64,000 nt of DNA from Rhodopseudomonas sp. BAL398 (GCF_033001325.1 NZ_CP133111.1:5317001-5381000); one strand, 5' to 3'. Positions 35,620-44,011 are shown, counted from the first letter of the stretch. Notes: generated by a model not told the origin, from the letters alone. Made by a program: numbers and translations.

Positions 35620-36237
35620 ATGATCGGCAAACTCAAAGGCGTGATCGATTCCTACGGCGAGGATTATGTGATCCTCGACGTCGGCGGCGTCGGCTATCAG
35701 GTGCATTGCTCGAGCCGCACGCTGCAGGCGCTGCCGCAGGCCGGCGGCGCCGCGGTGCTGTCGATCGAGACTTATGTGCGCGAGGATCAGATCAAGCTGT
35801 TCGGCTTTCGCAGCGATCACGAGCGCGAATGGTTTCGGCTGTTGCAGACGGTGCAGAGCGTCGGCGCCAAGGTGGCGCTGGCGGTGCTCTCGACCCTGCC
35901 GCCTTCCGACCTCGCCAATGCGATCGCGATGCGTGACAAGGCCGCGGTGGCGCGCACGCCGGGCGTCGGCGCCAAGGTCGCCGAGCGCATCGTCACCGAG
36001 CTGAAAGACAAGGTGCCGGCCTTCGCCGATGTCGATCCGGCGCTGGCGCAACTGAGCGGCGCGATCGATGACCAGCGCGCGCCGCGCCCGGTCACCGACG
36101 CGATCTCGGCGCTGGTCAATCTCGGCTATGGCGCGCCGCAGGCGTCCGCGGCCATCGCCGCGGCCGCGCGCAGCGCCGGCGAGGGGGCGGAGACCGCCCA
36201 GCTGATCAAGCTCGGGCTGAAGGAATTGTCGAAGTGA
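35620..36237 (+). CDS. ruvA: Holliday-junction branch-migration DNA-binding protein RuvA
   Basis: Tetrameric DNA-binding subunit that targets the RuvB motor to Holliday junctions, 205 residues. [22 protein letters not shown] is split here only to show the start, and the helix-hairpin-helix regions ([19 protein letters not shown]) and C-terminal RuvB-binding domain are present. The start ATG 35620 lies at the edge of repeat F1, and GGGAG within the repeat is 7 bases upstream. Ends 220 bases before ruvB because of a second repeat. Confidence 0.95.
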   Translation: MIGKLKGVIDSYGEDYVILDVGGVGYQVHCSSRTLQALPQAGGAAVLSIETYVREDQIKLFGFRSDHEREWFRLLQTVQSVGAKVALAVLSTLPPSDLANAIAMRDKAAVARTPGVGAKVAERIVTELKDKVPAFADVDPALAQLSGAIDDQRAPRPVTDAISALVNLGYGAPQASAAIAAAARSAGEGAETAQLIKLGLKELSK

Positions 36238-36320
36238 CCGCGCGCAACGCGGTCATCCCGGAAGCCGCGCAGCTTCTATCCGGGATCCCGAGCCGCAGGC
36301 GATGCTTCGCGGCGGGCGCC

Positions 36321-36432
36321 TCCCTGCTCCCTCCCCCCCTTGCGGGGGAGGGTTGGGGTGGGGGAACGCCGCACCCGCGTGACTCGCGGCTCCCCCCACC
36401 CCCGACCCCTCCCCGCAAGGGGGAGGGGAGAA
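36321..36432. repeat. Palindromic repeat, family F (copy F2) between ruvA and ruvB
   Basis: Same family as F1: CCTTGCGGGGGAGGGTTGGG on the left and CCCGACCCCTCCCCGCAAGG on the right, with a nearly identical central AACGCCGCACCCGCGTGACT block. It ends about 28 bases before ruvB, so it does not supply that gene's start region directly. Confidence 0.88.
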
Positions 36433-36460
36433 CGCGCGCCCGGCGTGCTAGGCTCGCGCC

Positions 36461-37504
36461 ATGACCCAGCCTTCCCGCATCGTCACCCCCGAGCGCCGCA
36501 GCGATGATGTCGGCGACACCGCGCTGCGCCCGCAGCTGCTCGCCGAATTCGTCGGCCAGCAGCAGGCCCGCGCCAATCTGCAGATCTTCATCGACGCCGC
36601 GCGCAAACGCGGCGAGGCGCTGGACCATGTGCTGTTCGTCGGCCCGCCCGGCCTCGGCAAGACCACGCTGGCGCAGATCGTGGCGCGCGAGCTCGGCGTC
36701 GGCTTTCGCGCCACCTCCGGACCCGTCATCGCCAAGGCCGGCGATCTCGCCGCATTACTGACCAATCTGGAAGATCGCGACGTGCTGTTCATCGACGAGA
36801 TCCATCGCCTCAGTCCGGCAGTGGAAGAAGTGCTGTATCCGGCGATGGAGGATTTTCAGCTCGATCTGATCATCGGCGAAGGCCCCGCGGCGCGTTCGGT
36901 GAAGATCGAATTGTCGAAATTCACTTTGGTCGGCGCCACCACCCGCGCCGGCCTGTTGACCAATCCGCTGCGCGACCGCTTCGGCATTCCGGTGCGGTTG
37001 AATTTCTACACCATCGCGGAACTCGAAAGCATCGTCACCCGCGGCGCCCGGGTGCTGTCGATCGGCATCACCCCCGACGGCGCCAACGAGATCGCGCGCC
37101 GCGCCCGCGGCACGCCGCGCATTGCCGGCCGCCTGCTGCGCCGGGTGCGCGATTTCGCCTCCGCGGCCGACGCCAGCTCGATCGACCGCAACATTGCCGA
37201 CCATGCGCTTAGTGCGCTGGAAGTCGACGCCGCTGGCCTCGACGCCATGGACCGCCGCTATCTGACGACGATCGCGATGAACTATGCCGGCGGCCCGGTC
37301 GGCGTTGAAACCATGGCGGCGGCACTGTCCGAGCCGCGCGACGCCATCGAGGACATCATCGAGCCGTTCCTGATCCAGTGCGGCTATCTGCAACGCACCC
37401 CGCGCGGCCGCCTGCTCACCAGCCACGCCTTCAAGCATCTCGGCCTCAACGAGCCCGCGCGCGACCCGGCGCAGATCGGGTTGTTCGGCGGCGAGGAGGA
37501 GTGA
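36461..37504 (+). CDS. ruvB: Holliday-junction branch-migration ATPase RuvB
   Basis: AAA+ hexameric motor that drives branch migration with RuvA. The 347-residue protein has Walker A (GPPGLGKT), Walker B (LFIDEIHRL), sensor regions (GATTRAGLL) and the C-terminal winged-helix DNA-binding domain (RTPRGRLLT). Length and motifs are typical. The stop overlaps a short ORF that runs into hicB, so translation may continue into the accessory genes. Confidence 0.97.
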   Translation: MTQPSRIVTPERRSDDVGDTALRPQLLAEFVGQQQARANLQIFIDAARKRGEALDHVLFVGPPGLGKTTLAQIVARELGVGFRATSGPVIAKAGDLAALLTNLEDRDVLFIDEIHRLSPAVEEVLYPAMEDFQLDLIIGEGPAARSVKIELSKFTLVGATTRAGLLTNPLRDRFGIPVRLNFYTIAELESIVTRGARVLSIGITPDGANEIARRARGTPRIAGRLLRRVRDFASAADASSIDRNIADHALSALEVDAAGLDAMDRRYLTTIAMNYAGGPVGVETMAAALSEPRDAIEDIIEPFLIQCGYLQRTPRGRLLTSHAFKHLGLNEPARDPAQIGLFGGEEE

Positions 37505-37545
37505 TGGCGGCGGATTTGCTGGAGCAAATGCGAGGACAGCGATGA
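37504..37545 (+). CDS. Possible 13-codon coupling ORF between ruvB and hicB
   Basis: Opens with ATG sharing its A with the ruvB TGA and ends with a TGA that overlaps the hicB ATG (ATGA at 37542). The encoded peptide is only [13 protein letters not shown]. It may be a coupling device or the remains of a lost gene such as a HicA-type toxin; no HicA feature is recognisable in it. Confidence 0.25.
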   Translation: MAADLLEQMRGQR

Positions 37546-37763
37546 AGCTCGAATACGCAATTCGGATCGAACGGCTCGCCGATAGCGATGGCGGCGGCTA
37601 TCTCGCCACCGCGCCGGAACTTCCCGGCTGCATGTCCGACGGCGCGACTCCTGAGGAGGCGCTGAAGAATGTCCAGGAGGCGATCATCTCCTGGATCGAG
37701 TCCGCCCGTGCCTGGCAGCAGGACATCCCCAAACCCGCCCCGCCGCTGGCGCGTGCGGTATAG
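37542..37763 (+). CDS. HicB-family antitoxin-like protein (no adjacent HicA)
   Basis: 73-residue protein of the HicB partial-RNase-H family. DGGGYLATAPELPGCMSDG and TPEEALKNVQEAI are typical. Free-standing HicB-like proteins exist as well as antitoxins of HicA mRNA interferases. There is no hicA-type double-stranded RNA-binding ORF in the 40 bases before it, and a vapBC pair follows instead. The C terminus is short and lacks a DNA-binding domain, so autoregulation by this protein is doubtful. Confidence 0.75.
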   Translation: MKLEYAIRIERLADSDGGGYLATAPELPGCMSDGATPEEALKNVQEAIISWIESARAWQQDIPKPAPPLARAV

Positions 37764-37818
37764 GCCGCGCCGCGACCGGATCGCGCCACCCGTAGATCTG
37801 GCGCCGGCATGGATATCA

Positions 37819-37838
37819 GCATCGAATGATGCTATATT
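37819..37838 (+). promoter_or_regulatory. vapBC promoter/operator candidate
   Basis: GCATC-GAAT-GATGC palindrome (37819-37832) directly followed by a -10-like TATATT (37833-37838), 27 bases before the vapB start codon. Antitoxins of this kind normally bind palindromes over their own promoter, so it is a candidate operator. Confidence 0.45.
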
Positions 37839-37864
37839 TGATGCGTGGAGCGGAGCCCGACAGC

Positions 37865-38071
37865 ATGAGAACCACCATCGCGATCGACGACGAGCTGTTC
37901 GCCAAGGCGCAGGGATATGCCGGGGTTGAAGAGAAGTCGGCCGTCATCCGCACGGCGTTGCAGGCCTATGTGGAGCTGGAAGCGGGCCGACGGCTCGCTT
38001 TGATGGGCGGCTCGATGCCTGACGCGAAGGCACCGCCGCGCCGGCGTGCCCCCGATTTCACCAACGATTGA
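37865..38071 (+). CDS. vapB: VapB-type antitoxin
   Basis: 68-residue antitoxin. The N-terminal MRTTIAIDDELFAKAQ is a ribbon-helix-helix DNA-binding domain of the VapB type (type II TA, family near VapB of Rhizobiales), and the C-terminal ALMGGSMPDAKAPPRRR region should wrap the toxin. ATG 37865 is chosen because it starts the RHH strand; upstream in-frame ATGs lack support. The last base of its stop is the first base of vapC. Confidence 0.85.
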   Translation: MRTTIAIDDELFAKAQGYAGVEEKSAVIRTALQAYVELEAGRRLALMGGSMPDAKAPPRRRAPDFTND

Positions 38072-38439
38072 TGCTTCTGGTCGATACATCGATTTGGATC
38101 GACCATTTCCGCAAGGGAAACCCGCGCCTCAGCGCAGGTCTGTTGCGGCGCCAGGTGCTGATTCATGCTTTCGTTCTCGGCGAGTTGGCGCTAGGCCGAG
38201 CCTTGCGTTTTGGCGAAATTATCACCGACCTGTCGGATTTGCCGAACGCCACAATTGCAGCGCCAGCCGAGGTGCTGCAGTTGATTTCGCGCGTGGAGCT
38301 TGCTGGCTCCGGTATCGGATATGTTGACGCCCACCTTGTTGCCTCGACACTTCTGACCCCTGATTGTCGGCTTTGGACGCGCGACAGGAAATTGCGAGCG
38401 GTGGCCGAGCGGTTATCGATCGCCGCACAAGTGGAGTGA
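38071..38439 (+). CDS. vapC: VapC-type PIN-domain ribonuclease toxin
   Basis: 122-residue PIN-domain RNase. Catalytic acidic residues appear in LLVDTSIWIDHF (Asp), LGELALG (Glu), GYVDAHLVAS (Asp) and LWTRDRKLRAVAERL (Asp). It starts one base into the vapB stop, typical of a coupled TA operon. This pair lies between ruvB and ybgC, where the operon would normally continue, and so is part of inserted material. Confidence 0.88.
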   Translation: MLLVDTSIWIDHFRKGNPRLSAGLLRRQVLIHAFVLGELALGRALRFGEIITDLSDLPNATIAAPAEVLQLISRVELAGSGIGYVDAHLVASTLLTPDCRLWTRDRKLRAVAERLSIAAQVE

Positions 38440-38442
38440 AGT

Positions 38443-38886
38443 TTGACGAATTCTCTCGACGGCGCCATCCATGACGGTCGCCACCACATGCAGGTCCGGG
38501 TCTATTACGAGGACACCGATTTCTCCGGCATCGTCTACCATGCCAATTACCTGCGCTTCATGGAGCGCGGCCGCACCAATTATCTGCGGCTGCTCGGCGC
38601 GGCGCAAAGCGTGCTGTTCGGCGAGGCCGAAAGCGAGGCGCCGGGCTTCGCCTTCGTGGTCCGCGCCATGCAGCTCGACTTTCTCAAATCCGCCAAGATG
38701 GACGACGTGCTGGATATCATCACCCGCCCGGTCGAGGTGAAGGGCGCCTCGATCACCATGCATCAGGAGATCCGCCGCGACGACGTGCTGCTGATGCAGG
38801 CCAGCGTCAAGGTCGCCTTCGTCTCGGGCGGGCGGGCGCGGCCGATCCCGCTGCCTCTGCGCGTCGCCATGAAGGCGGATCAGTAG
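38443..38886 (+). CDS. ybgC: Acyl-CoA thioesterase YbgC (tol-pal associated)
   Basis: Hot-dog-fold thioesterase that is usually the first gene of the tol-pal operon, 147 residues. VRVYYEDTDFSGIVYHANYL carries the Asp and the conserved Tyr/His region of the YbgC/4-HBT family. It starts with TTG 38443 after GGAG, 3 bases behind vapC. tolQ is 12 kb further on rather than immediately downstream. The start codon is inferred from the spacing. Confidence 0.9.
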   Translation: MTNSLDGAIHDGRHHMQVRVYYEDTDFSGIVYHANYLRFMERGRTNYLRLLGAAQSVLFGEAESEAPGFAFVVRAMQLDFLKSAKMDDVLDIITRPVEVKGASITMHQEIRRDDVLLMQASVKVAFVSGGRARPIPLPLRVAMKADQ

Positions 38887-38998
38887 TGTTACGGGCGCTG
38901 GATCGGTACTTGCGTGCCGGAACCGCGCATAATCTTAACGGTCCCATCGGCTTTCGGTGCTACCTGTGGTCGGTCCCAGCGAGCATTGAAATCGAACC

Positions 38999-40312
38999 AT
39001 GACAGACCAACAGCCCCACAGGATCGTCATCGTCGGCGGCGGCGCCGGCGGGTTGGAGCTTGCCACCGCGCTCGGCGACAAATTCGGCCGCGGCGACAAG
39101 GCGCGGATCACTTTGGTCGACCGCAGCCGCACCCATATCTGGAAGCCGCTGCTGCATTCGATCGCCGCCGGCTCGCTGCGGCGCTCGCAGCACGAGCTGA
39201 ACTACATGGCGCAGGCGCATTGGCACCATTTCCATTATCGCCTCGGCGAGATGACCGGGCTCGACCGCGACGCCCGGACCATCAAGCTGGCGCCGGTGCA
39301 GGACGATGAGGGCCGCGAGGTCAGTCCCGAAGCCAGCATCGGCTTTGACACGCTGGTGATCGCGGTCGGCAGCGTCACCAATGATTTCGGCACCCCCGGC
39401 GCCAAGGAGTTCGCGGTGCCGCTGGAAACCCCGGAGCAGGCCAGCCGCTTCAACCGCCGCCTCGTCAATGCCTGTTTGCGCGCGCAGCACCAGTCCACCC
39501 CCGTCACGCCCGGCCAGCTCCATGTCGCCATCATCGGCGCCGGCGCCACCGGCACTGAGCTCGCCGCCGAGCTGCACCACACCGCCCGCGAAATCATCGC
39601 CTATGGGCTCGACAAGATCGATCCCGAGCACGATCTGAAGATCGTGCTGATCGAGGCCACGCCGCGAATCCTGCCGGCGCTGCCGGAGCGGATTTCGGCG
39701 GCGACGCTGGCGCTGCTGCAGGAGCTCGGCGTCGAGGTCCGCACCGGCGCGCGGGTTGCCGAGGTACTGGCCGATGGCGTTCGCCTGGCCGATGGCGAAC
39801 TGATTCCGTCCGAACTGGTGGTGTGGTCGGCCGGCGTCAAGGCGCCGGATTTCCTGCATGAGATCGGCGGGCTGGAAACCAGCCGGATCAACCAGCTGGT
39901 GGTCAGGCAGACGCTGCAGACCAGCCGCGACGATGCCATCTTCGCGCTCGGCGATTGCGCCGCCTGCGCCCGGCCGGGCTTCGAGCAGAACATTCCGCCG
40001 CGCGCCCAGGCCGCGCATCAGCAGGCCGAATTCATGATCGCGCAGCTGTCGCGCCTGATCGAGGGCGAGCCGCTGCAGGACTTCGTCTACAAGGATTTCG
40101 GCTCGCTGGTGTCGCTCGGCAAATTCTCCACGGTCGGCAATCTGATGGGCTTCGTGGTCGGCCGCAGCTTCATGATCGAGGGCTATTTCGCCCGCTTCAT
40201 GTATCGCTCGCTGTACAAGATGCACGAGGCCGCACTGCATGGCCGCGGCCGCACGCTGCTCGGCCTGTTCTCCTCCAGCGCCCGCCCGGCGCCGACGGTG
40301 AAACTGCATTGA
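38999..40312 (+). CDS. ndh: Type II NADH dehydrogenase (NDH-2)
   Basis: Single-subunit, non-proton-pumping NADH:quinone oxidoreductase, 437 residues. The N-terminal FAD motif GGGAGGLELA is followed by the NADH-binding region IIGAGATGTELAAEL and the FAD-contact ALGDCAAC. A hydrophobic C-terminal part (GFVVGRSFMIEGYFARFMYRSLYKMH) would associate with the membrane surface. It stands alone in the island. A role as quinone-reducing electron overflow is usual for the family. Confidence 0.9.
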   Translation: MTDQQPHRIVIVGGGAGGLELATALGDKFGRGDKARITLVDRSRTHIWKPLLHSIAAGSLRRSQHELNYMAQAHWHHFHYRLGEMTGLDRDARTIKLAPVQDDEGREVSPEASIGFDTLVIAVGSVTNDFGTPGAKEFAVPLETPEQASRFNRRLVNACLRAQHQSTPVTPGQLHVAIIGAGATGTELAAELHHTAREIIAYGLDKIDPEHDLKIVLIEATPRILPALPERISAATLALLQELGVEVRTGARVAEVLADGVRLADGELIPSELVVWSAGVKAPDFLHEIGGLETSRINQLVVRQTLQTSRDDAIFALGDCAACARPGFEQNIPPRAQAAHQQAEFMIAQLSRLIEGEPLQDFVYKDFGSLVSLGKFSTVGNLMGFVVGRSFMIEGYFARFMYRSLYKMHEAALHGRGRTLLGLFSSSARPAPTVKLH

Positions 40313-40320
40313 ACCACCTA

Positions 40321-40430
40321 GTCATTCCGGGGCGCGGACAGCGAAGCTGTGAGCGAACCCGGAATCTCGCGGTCGCGCGCCGCCACTCCGTTGCGCGATT
40401 CCGGGTTCGCTCGCCTGCCGACTCGCGCAG
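40321..40430. repeat. Palindromic repeat, family A (copy A3)
   Basis: Starts GTCATTCCGGGGCGCGGA and contains GAGCGAACCCGGAATC and GATTCCGGGTTCGCTCG. It lies head to tail with the 218-base element that begins at 40428. Confidence 0.8.
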
Positions 40431-40645
40431 TTCTGTTTTTGATGGAATCGGGACTTGGCTTCGGAGCGCTCACAACAGGCACGGCCTCATGGTGAGGAGG
40501 CGCGAAGCGCCGTCTCGAACTATGCGCCGCAGACCATGCGGCTCCTCATCCTTCGAGACGCCCGGCTTTGCCGGGCTCCTCAGGATGAGGACTCAGTACC
40601 CTTGGGAACGACCAAATCCACTTCTATCAATCGATGAAGCGCTCT
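40428..40645. repeat. Long repeat element, family C (copy C2), left bracket
   Basis: 218-base element running from CAGTTCTGTTTTTGATGG to ATCAATCGATGAAGCGCTCT. It contains the palindromic core CCTCATGGTGAGGAGGCG and CTCCTCATCCTTCGAGACG. The reverse complement of the element at 41991 matches it over the full length with few differences, apart from a short extra stretch in that copy. Confidence 0.9.
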
Positions 40646-40680
40646 CGCGCCCTGGGATGACAACTGCAAACTTGACTCTC

Positions 40681-40696
40681 TGTACCGATCGGTACA
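40681..40696 (+). promoter_or_regulatory. Perfect 16-bp palindromic operator over a promoter
   Basis: TGTACCGATCGGTACA is an exact palindrome. TTGACT at 40672 and TACAAT at 40693, 15 bases apart, form a promoter-like pair around it. It lies 34 bases before the DUF1348 start codon. Shape and position fit binding by a TetR-family repressor, most simply the one encoded in the same module at 41444. Confidence 0.7.
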
Positions 40697-40729
40697 ATCT
40701 CCGCGTAGTTAAACGCCGGAGATCGCATC

Positions 40730-41194
40730 ATGTCGCGCCCGCCATTGCCGCCATTCACCCGACAGACCGCCGCCCAAAAGGCGCGGATGGCCGAGGACGC
40801 CTGGAATTCCCGCGATCCGCAGCGGGTGTCGCTGGCCTATACGGAAGACAGTGTCTGGCGCAATCGCTCGGAGTTTCTCAAGGGCCGCCCGGCGATCGTC
40901 GAATTCCTCAGCCGCAAATGGGCCCGGGAGCACGACTACCGGCTGATCAAGGATCTGTGGGCGTTCGACGACAATCACATCGCGGTGCGCTTCCAATATG
41001 AATGGCACGACGGCGCCGGTAACTGGTTTCGCTCCTACGGTAACGAGCAATGGGAATTCGACGAGGCCGGGCTGATGCGCCGTCGCGAGGCCAGCATCAA
41101 CGATGTCGCGATCACGGCCGCCGATCGCCGCTTCCATTGGCCCGCCGGGCCGCGCCCGGCCGATGTCGCGGGCCTCGCGGCCGAGCCGTTCTAG
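40730..41194 (+). CDS. DUF1348 (NTF2-like) protein
   Basis: 154-residue protein of the DUF1348 family in the nuclear-transport-factor-2/SnoaL fold. [23 protein letters not shown] and [19 protein letters not shown] are typical. No catalytic residues can be named; members are predicted small-molecule enzymes of unknown reaction. It sits behind the palindromic operator and in front of a TetR gene, inside an inverted-repeat pair, and has no signal peptide. Confidence 0.88.
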   Translation: MSRPPLPPFTRQTAAQKARMAEDAWNSRDPQRVSLAYTEDSVWRNRSEFLKGRPAIVEFLSRKWAREHDYRLIKDLWAFDDNHIAVRFQYEWHDGAGNWFRSYGNEQWEFDEAGLMRRREASINDVAITAADRRFHWPAGPRPADVAGLAAEPF

Positions 41195-41235
41195 GCATTA
41201 GTGTGTGAGATGATGGCCTTGCCCCCGAGGACGCC

Positions 41236-41374
41236 GTCATTCCGGGGCGCGAGCCGTCAGGCGAGCGAATCCGGAATCTCGCTCAGCACTCCGCCTTGCC
41301 GCAAGATTGTGGATTCGCTCGCCCCATAGCGCGTCGAACACGCGCGCGCTGCGGGGCTCGCGCCCCGCAATGCC
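41236..41374. repeat. Palindromic repeat, family A (copy A4, degenerate)
   Basis: GTCATTCCGGGGCGCGAGCC on the left, GAGCGAATCCGGAATC and AAGATTGTGGATTCGCTCG inside, CTCGCGCCCCGCAATG on the right. The outer right arm has drifted from the consensus and the element has grown longer. It separates the DUF1348 and TetR genes. Confidence 0.7.
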
Positions 41375-41443
41375 GGCCGCAGCCCGATGGGGCGTACCGC
41401 TGGCGCCACGAGCCAAGACACGAGCCAAGACTCGAGAGATGTC

Positions 41444-41992
41444 ATGAGTGATCGCGCCAAATTGCTGCCGCTGCTCGGCGAGGTGTTTCGCGCCCACGGC
41501 TATGAGGGCGCCTCGCTGGCGCTGATTTCGCAGGCGACCGGGCTCGGCAAAGGCAGCCTGTATCACTGCTTTCCCGGCGGCAAGCAGCAGATGGCGGCCG
41601 AGGTGCTGGCCGAGATCGACGCCTGGTTCGAGGCCCGGATCTACGCGCCGCTGCGCGACGATGCCGATGCCGGGCGCGCGATCGCCGCTATGCTGAGCGG
41701 CGTCGACGGCTATTTCCGTTCCGGCCACCGGGTCTGCCTGGTCGGGGTGATCGCGCTCGGCCATGCCCGCGACATCTTCGCCGAGGCGGTGAATGGTTAC
41801 TTTGCGCGATGGCATGACGCGCTGGTGGCGGCGCTGCGTCGCTGCGGCCACAGCGCCGCCATTGCGCGGCGGCGCAGCGAGGACGCGCTGCTGACGATCC
41901 AGGGCGCACTGGTGCTGGCGCGCGCCCGCGACGATGCGAAGATCTTCAGCCGCGCGCTGGCGGAGTTGAAGACGCGGCTGCTGGCGGCTTAG
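41444..41992 (+). CDS. TetR-family transcriptional repressor
   Basis: 182-residue regulator. The N-terminal helix-turn-helix is seen in LGEVFRAHGYEGASLALISQATGLGKGSLYHCFPGGK, cited as FRAHGYEGASL and GKGSLYHCF; the C-terminal domain is an all-helical ligand-binding part with VCLVGVIALGHARD. It belongs to the group of TetR proteins often found next to small enzymes. Upstream of the start, ACGAGCCAAGAC is duplicated (41408-41431). Its stop codon overlaps the first bases of the inverted repeat C3. The likely target is the operator at 40681. Confidence 0.88.
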   Translation: MSDRAKLLPLLGEVFRAHGYEGASLALISQATGLGKGSLYHCFPGGKQQMAAEVLAEIDAWFEARIYAPLRDDADAGRAIAAMLSGVDGYFRSGHRVCLVGVIALGHARDIFAEAVNGYFARWHDALVAALRRCGHSAAIARRRSEDALLTIQGALVLARARDDAKIFSRALAELKTRLLAA

Positions 41993-42222
41993 AGCGCTTC
42001 ATCGATTGATAGAAGCGGATTTGGTCGTTCCCAAGGGGACTGAGTCCTCATCCTGAGGAGCCCGGCGTAGCGCGTAGCGCGAAGCCGGGCGTCTCGAAGG
42101 ATGAGGAGCCGGATGGTCTGCGGCGCATGGTTCGAGACGGCGCTTCGCGCCTCCTCACCATGAGGCAGTGCCAGTTGTGAGCGCTCCCAAGCCCAGTCCT
42201 GATTCCATCAAAAACAGAACTG
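41991..42222. repeat. Long repeat element, family C (copy C3), right bracket
   Basis: 232-base element inverted relative to copy C2: begins AGAGCGCTTCATCGATTGAT and ends TTGATTCCATCAAAAACAG region then AACTG. It starts at the TetR stop codon. With C2 it encloses the 1.35-kb DUF1348/TetR module. A short duplicated GCGTAGCGC stretch makes it slightly longer than C2. End text is approximate. Confidence 0.88.
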
Positions 42223-42316
42223 CTCGAGCCGCGCCGCGGCGATCGGATGAGCCCGCGCCGGCGGCCGGGTCGGCACGGATGATCCGCTCCTCGCGCTGAC
42301 GATTTTTCCGCTATCC

Positions 42317-42343
42317 TGTCGGGATGACGCCGACCCGTTCGTC
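42317..42343 (+). promoter_or_regulatory. Candidate ECF42 promoter upstream of DGPF gene 1
   Basis: TGTCGG (42317-42322), 17 bases, CGTC (42340-42343), followed 26 bases later by the DGPF start codon. It fits the TGTCGA / CG(A/T)C pattern that I recall being reported for ECF42 sigma factors. The same TGTCGG-N17-CGTC occurs before the second DGPF gene at 48525. Confidence 0.7.
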
Positions 42344-42368
42344 TTGCACACAGGGAGAACCGAACCTC

Positions 42369-42740
42369 ATGCTCTATGCCATTCTTTGCTACCACGACGA
42401 GGACTTCGTCGGCTCCTGGAGCCGCGAGGAGGACGCCGCGGTGATGGAGAAGCTCGCAGTCGTGCATGGCAAGCTCGCCGCGGCCGGCCGGCTCGGGCCG
42501 GTGGCGCGGCTGCTGCCGACCACCGCGGCCACCACCTTGCGCAAGGACAGCGATCCGCCTTTGGTGCTCGACGGCCCGTTCGCCGAAACCAAGGAGCAAC
42601 TGCTCGGCTTCTATGTGGTCGACTGCGCCGATCTCGACGCCGCGCTCGAGGTCGCGCGCGGCCTCGGCCGCGCCAATCCGGGCGGTGCTTACGAGATCCG
42701 CCCGATCGGCGTGTTCATGCCCGGCGGCGCCGTATCATGA
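42369..42740 (+). CDS. DGPF/YCII-like protein, partner of ECF42
   Basis: 123-residue YCII-like protein with the DGPF signature (LVLDGPFAETKEQLLGFYV). Such proteins occur next to ECF42 sigma factors as their usual targets; their chemical role is unknown. The TGA overlaps the ATG of the sigma gene (ATGA), so the two are coupled. A matching promoter lies 26 bases upstream, predicting that the sigma factor controls its own operon. Confidence 0.9.
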   Translation: MLYAILCYHDEDFVGSWSREEDAAVMEKLAVVHGKLAAAGRLGPVARLLPTTAATTLRKDSDPPLVLDGPFAETKEQLLGFYVVDCADLDAALEVARGLGRANPGGAYEIRPIGVFMPGGAVS

Positions 42741-44011
42741 CCGATCTGGCCTGGATCGAAGCCGCGCTGACCGCGGCGCGGCCCCAGGCGATCGGCGCGC
42801 TGCTGCGGTACTTTCGCGACCTGGATACGGCCGAGGAGGCGTATCAGAATGCCTGCCTGCGGGCGCTGAAAGCCTGGCCGCAGCACGGCCCGCCGCGCGA
42901 TCCGGCGGCATGGCTGATCCTGGTCGGCCGCAACGTCGCGATCGACGACATCCGCCGCCGCAACAAGCAGGCGCCGCTGCCGCCGGACGAGGCGATCTCC
43001 GATCTCGACGATGCCGAAGCCGAACTCGCCGAGCGGCTCGACGGCTCGCATTACCGCGACGACATCCTGCGGCTGTTGTTCGTCTGCTGCCATCCGGAGC
43101 TGCCGGCGACGCAGCAGATCGCGCTGGCGCTGCGGATCGTCTGCGGCCTCACGGTGCAACAGATCGCCCGCGCCTTTCTGGTGTCCGGCGCCGCGATGGA
43201 GCAGCGCATCACCCGCGCCAAGGCGCGGATCTCCGGCTCCGGCGCGCGGTTCGAGACTCCGTCCGCGCCGGAACGCGCCGAGCGGCTGGCCGCAGTGGCG
43301 GCGATGATCTATCTGATCTTCAACGAGGGCTATTCCGCCTCCGGCGACCGCGCCGAGGATCGCGCGCCGCTGTGCGAGGAGGCGATTCGCCTCGCCCGGC
43401 TGCTGTTGCGGCTGTTTCCCGCCGAGCCGGAGATCATGGGGCTGACCGCCCTGATGCTGCTGCAGCACGCCCGCGCGGCGGCGCGCTTCGACGCCAACGG
43501 CGCCATCGTGCTGCTCGACGATCAGGATCGCGCGCGGTGGAATCAGTCCTTGATCGCCGAGGGGCTGGCACTGATCGACAAGGCGATGCGGCACCGGCGT
43601 CCCGGCGCCTATCAGATCCAGGCGGCGATCGCCGCGCTTCACGCGCGCGCCGCAACGCCGGAGGCGACCGACTGGGCGCAGATCGAGCTGCTATACGGTT
43701 CGCTGGAAATCCTGCAGCCGTCGCCGGTGATCACGCTGAACCGCGCGGTGGCGGTGGCGAAACTGCGCGGCGCCGAAGCCGCGCTACAGATGATCGCGCC
43801 GCTGGAGCCGCGGCTTGCGAATTATTTCCACTTCTTCGGCGTGCGCGGCGCGCTGCTGATGCAGCTCGGCCGCCGCGACGACGCCCGCATCGCCTTCGAC
43901 CGCGCCATCGCGCTGGCCCATAGCAGCGCCGAGGCTGCCCATATCCGGATGCATCTGGATCGCCTGATCGGCGACAGTGCGGCCGCGCCCGACCGTCAGA
44001 CGTCGCCATGA
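42737..44011 (+). CDS. ECF42-type sigma factor with C-terminal TPR-like extension
   Basis: 424-residue sigma factor. Region 2 appears at the N terminus (DTAEEAYQNACLRALKAWP, IDDIRRRNKQ), region 4 near residue 150 (LRIVCGLTVQQIARAFLVS), and then a long helical extension of about 230 residues with IYLIFNEGYSASG, typical of the ECF42 group (DUF6596/TPR-like). Unlike most ECF factors it has no anti-sigma gene beside it; the extension is thought to control activity. Overlap with the DGPF gene upstream and SRPBCC and VOC genes downstream form one cluster. Confidence 0.9.
   Translation: MTDLAWIEAALTAARPQAIGALLRYFRDLDTAEEAYQNACLRALKAWPQHGPPRDPAAWLILVGRNVAIDDIRRRNKQAPLPPDEAISDLDDAEAELAERLDGSHYRDDILRLLFVCCHPELPATQQIALALRIVCGLTVQQIARAFLVSGAAMEQRITRAKARISGSGARFETPSAPERAERLAAVAAMIYLIFNEGYSASGDRAEDRAPLCEEAIRLARLLLRLFPAEPEIMGLTALMLLQHARAAARFDANGAIVLLDDQDRARWNQSLIAEGLALIDKAMRHRRPGAYQIQAAIAALHARAATPEATDWAQIELLYGSLEILQPSPVITLNRAVAVAKLRGAEAALQMIAPLEPRLANYFHFFGVRGALLMQLGRRDDARIAFDRAIALAHSSAEAAHIRMHLDRLIGDSAAAPDRQTSP

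Noticed and set aside
40428-42222. Inverted-repeat module considered as an insertion sequence
   Set aside because: No transposase lies between the repeats, and the repeats are non-coding palindromic elements, so it is reported only as a bracketed module.
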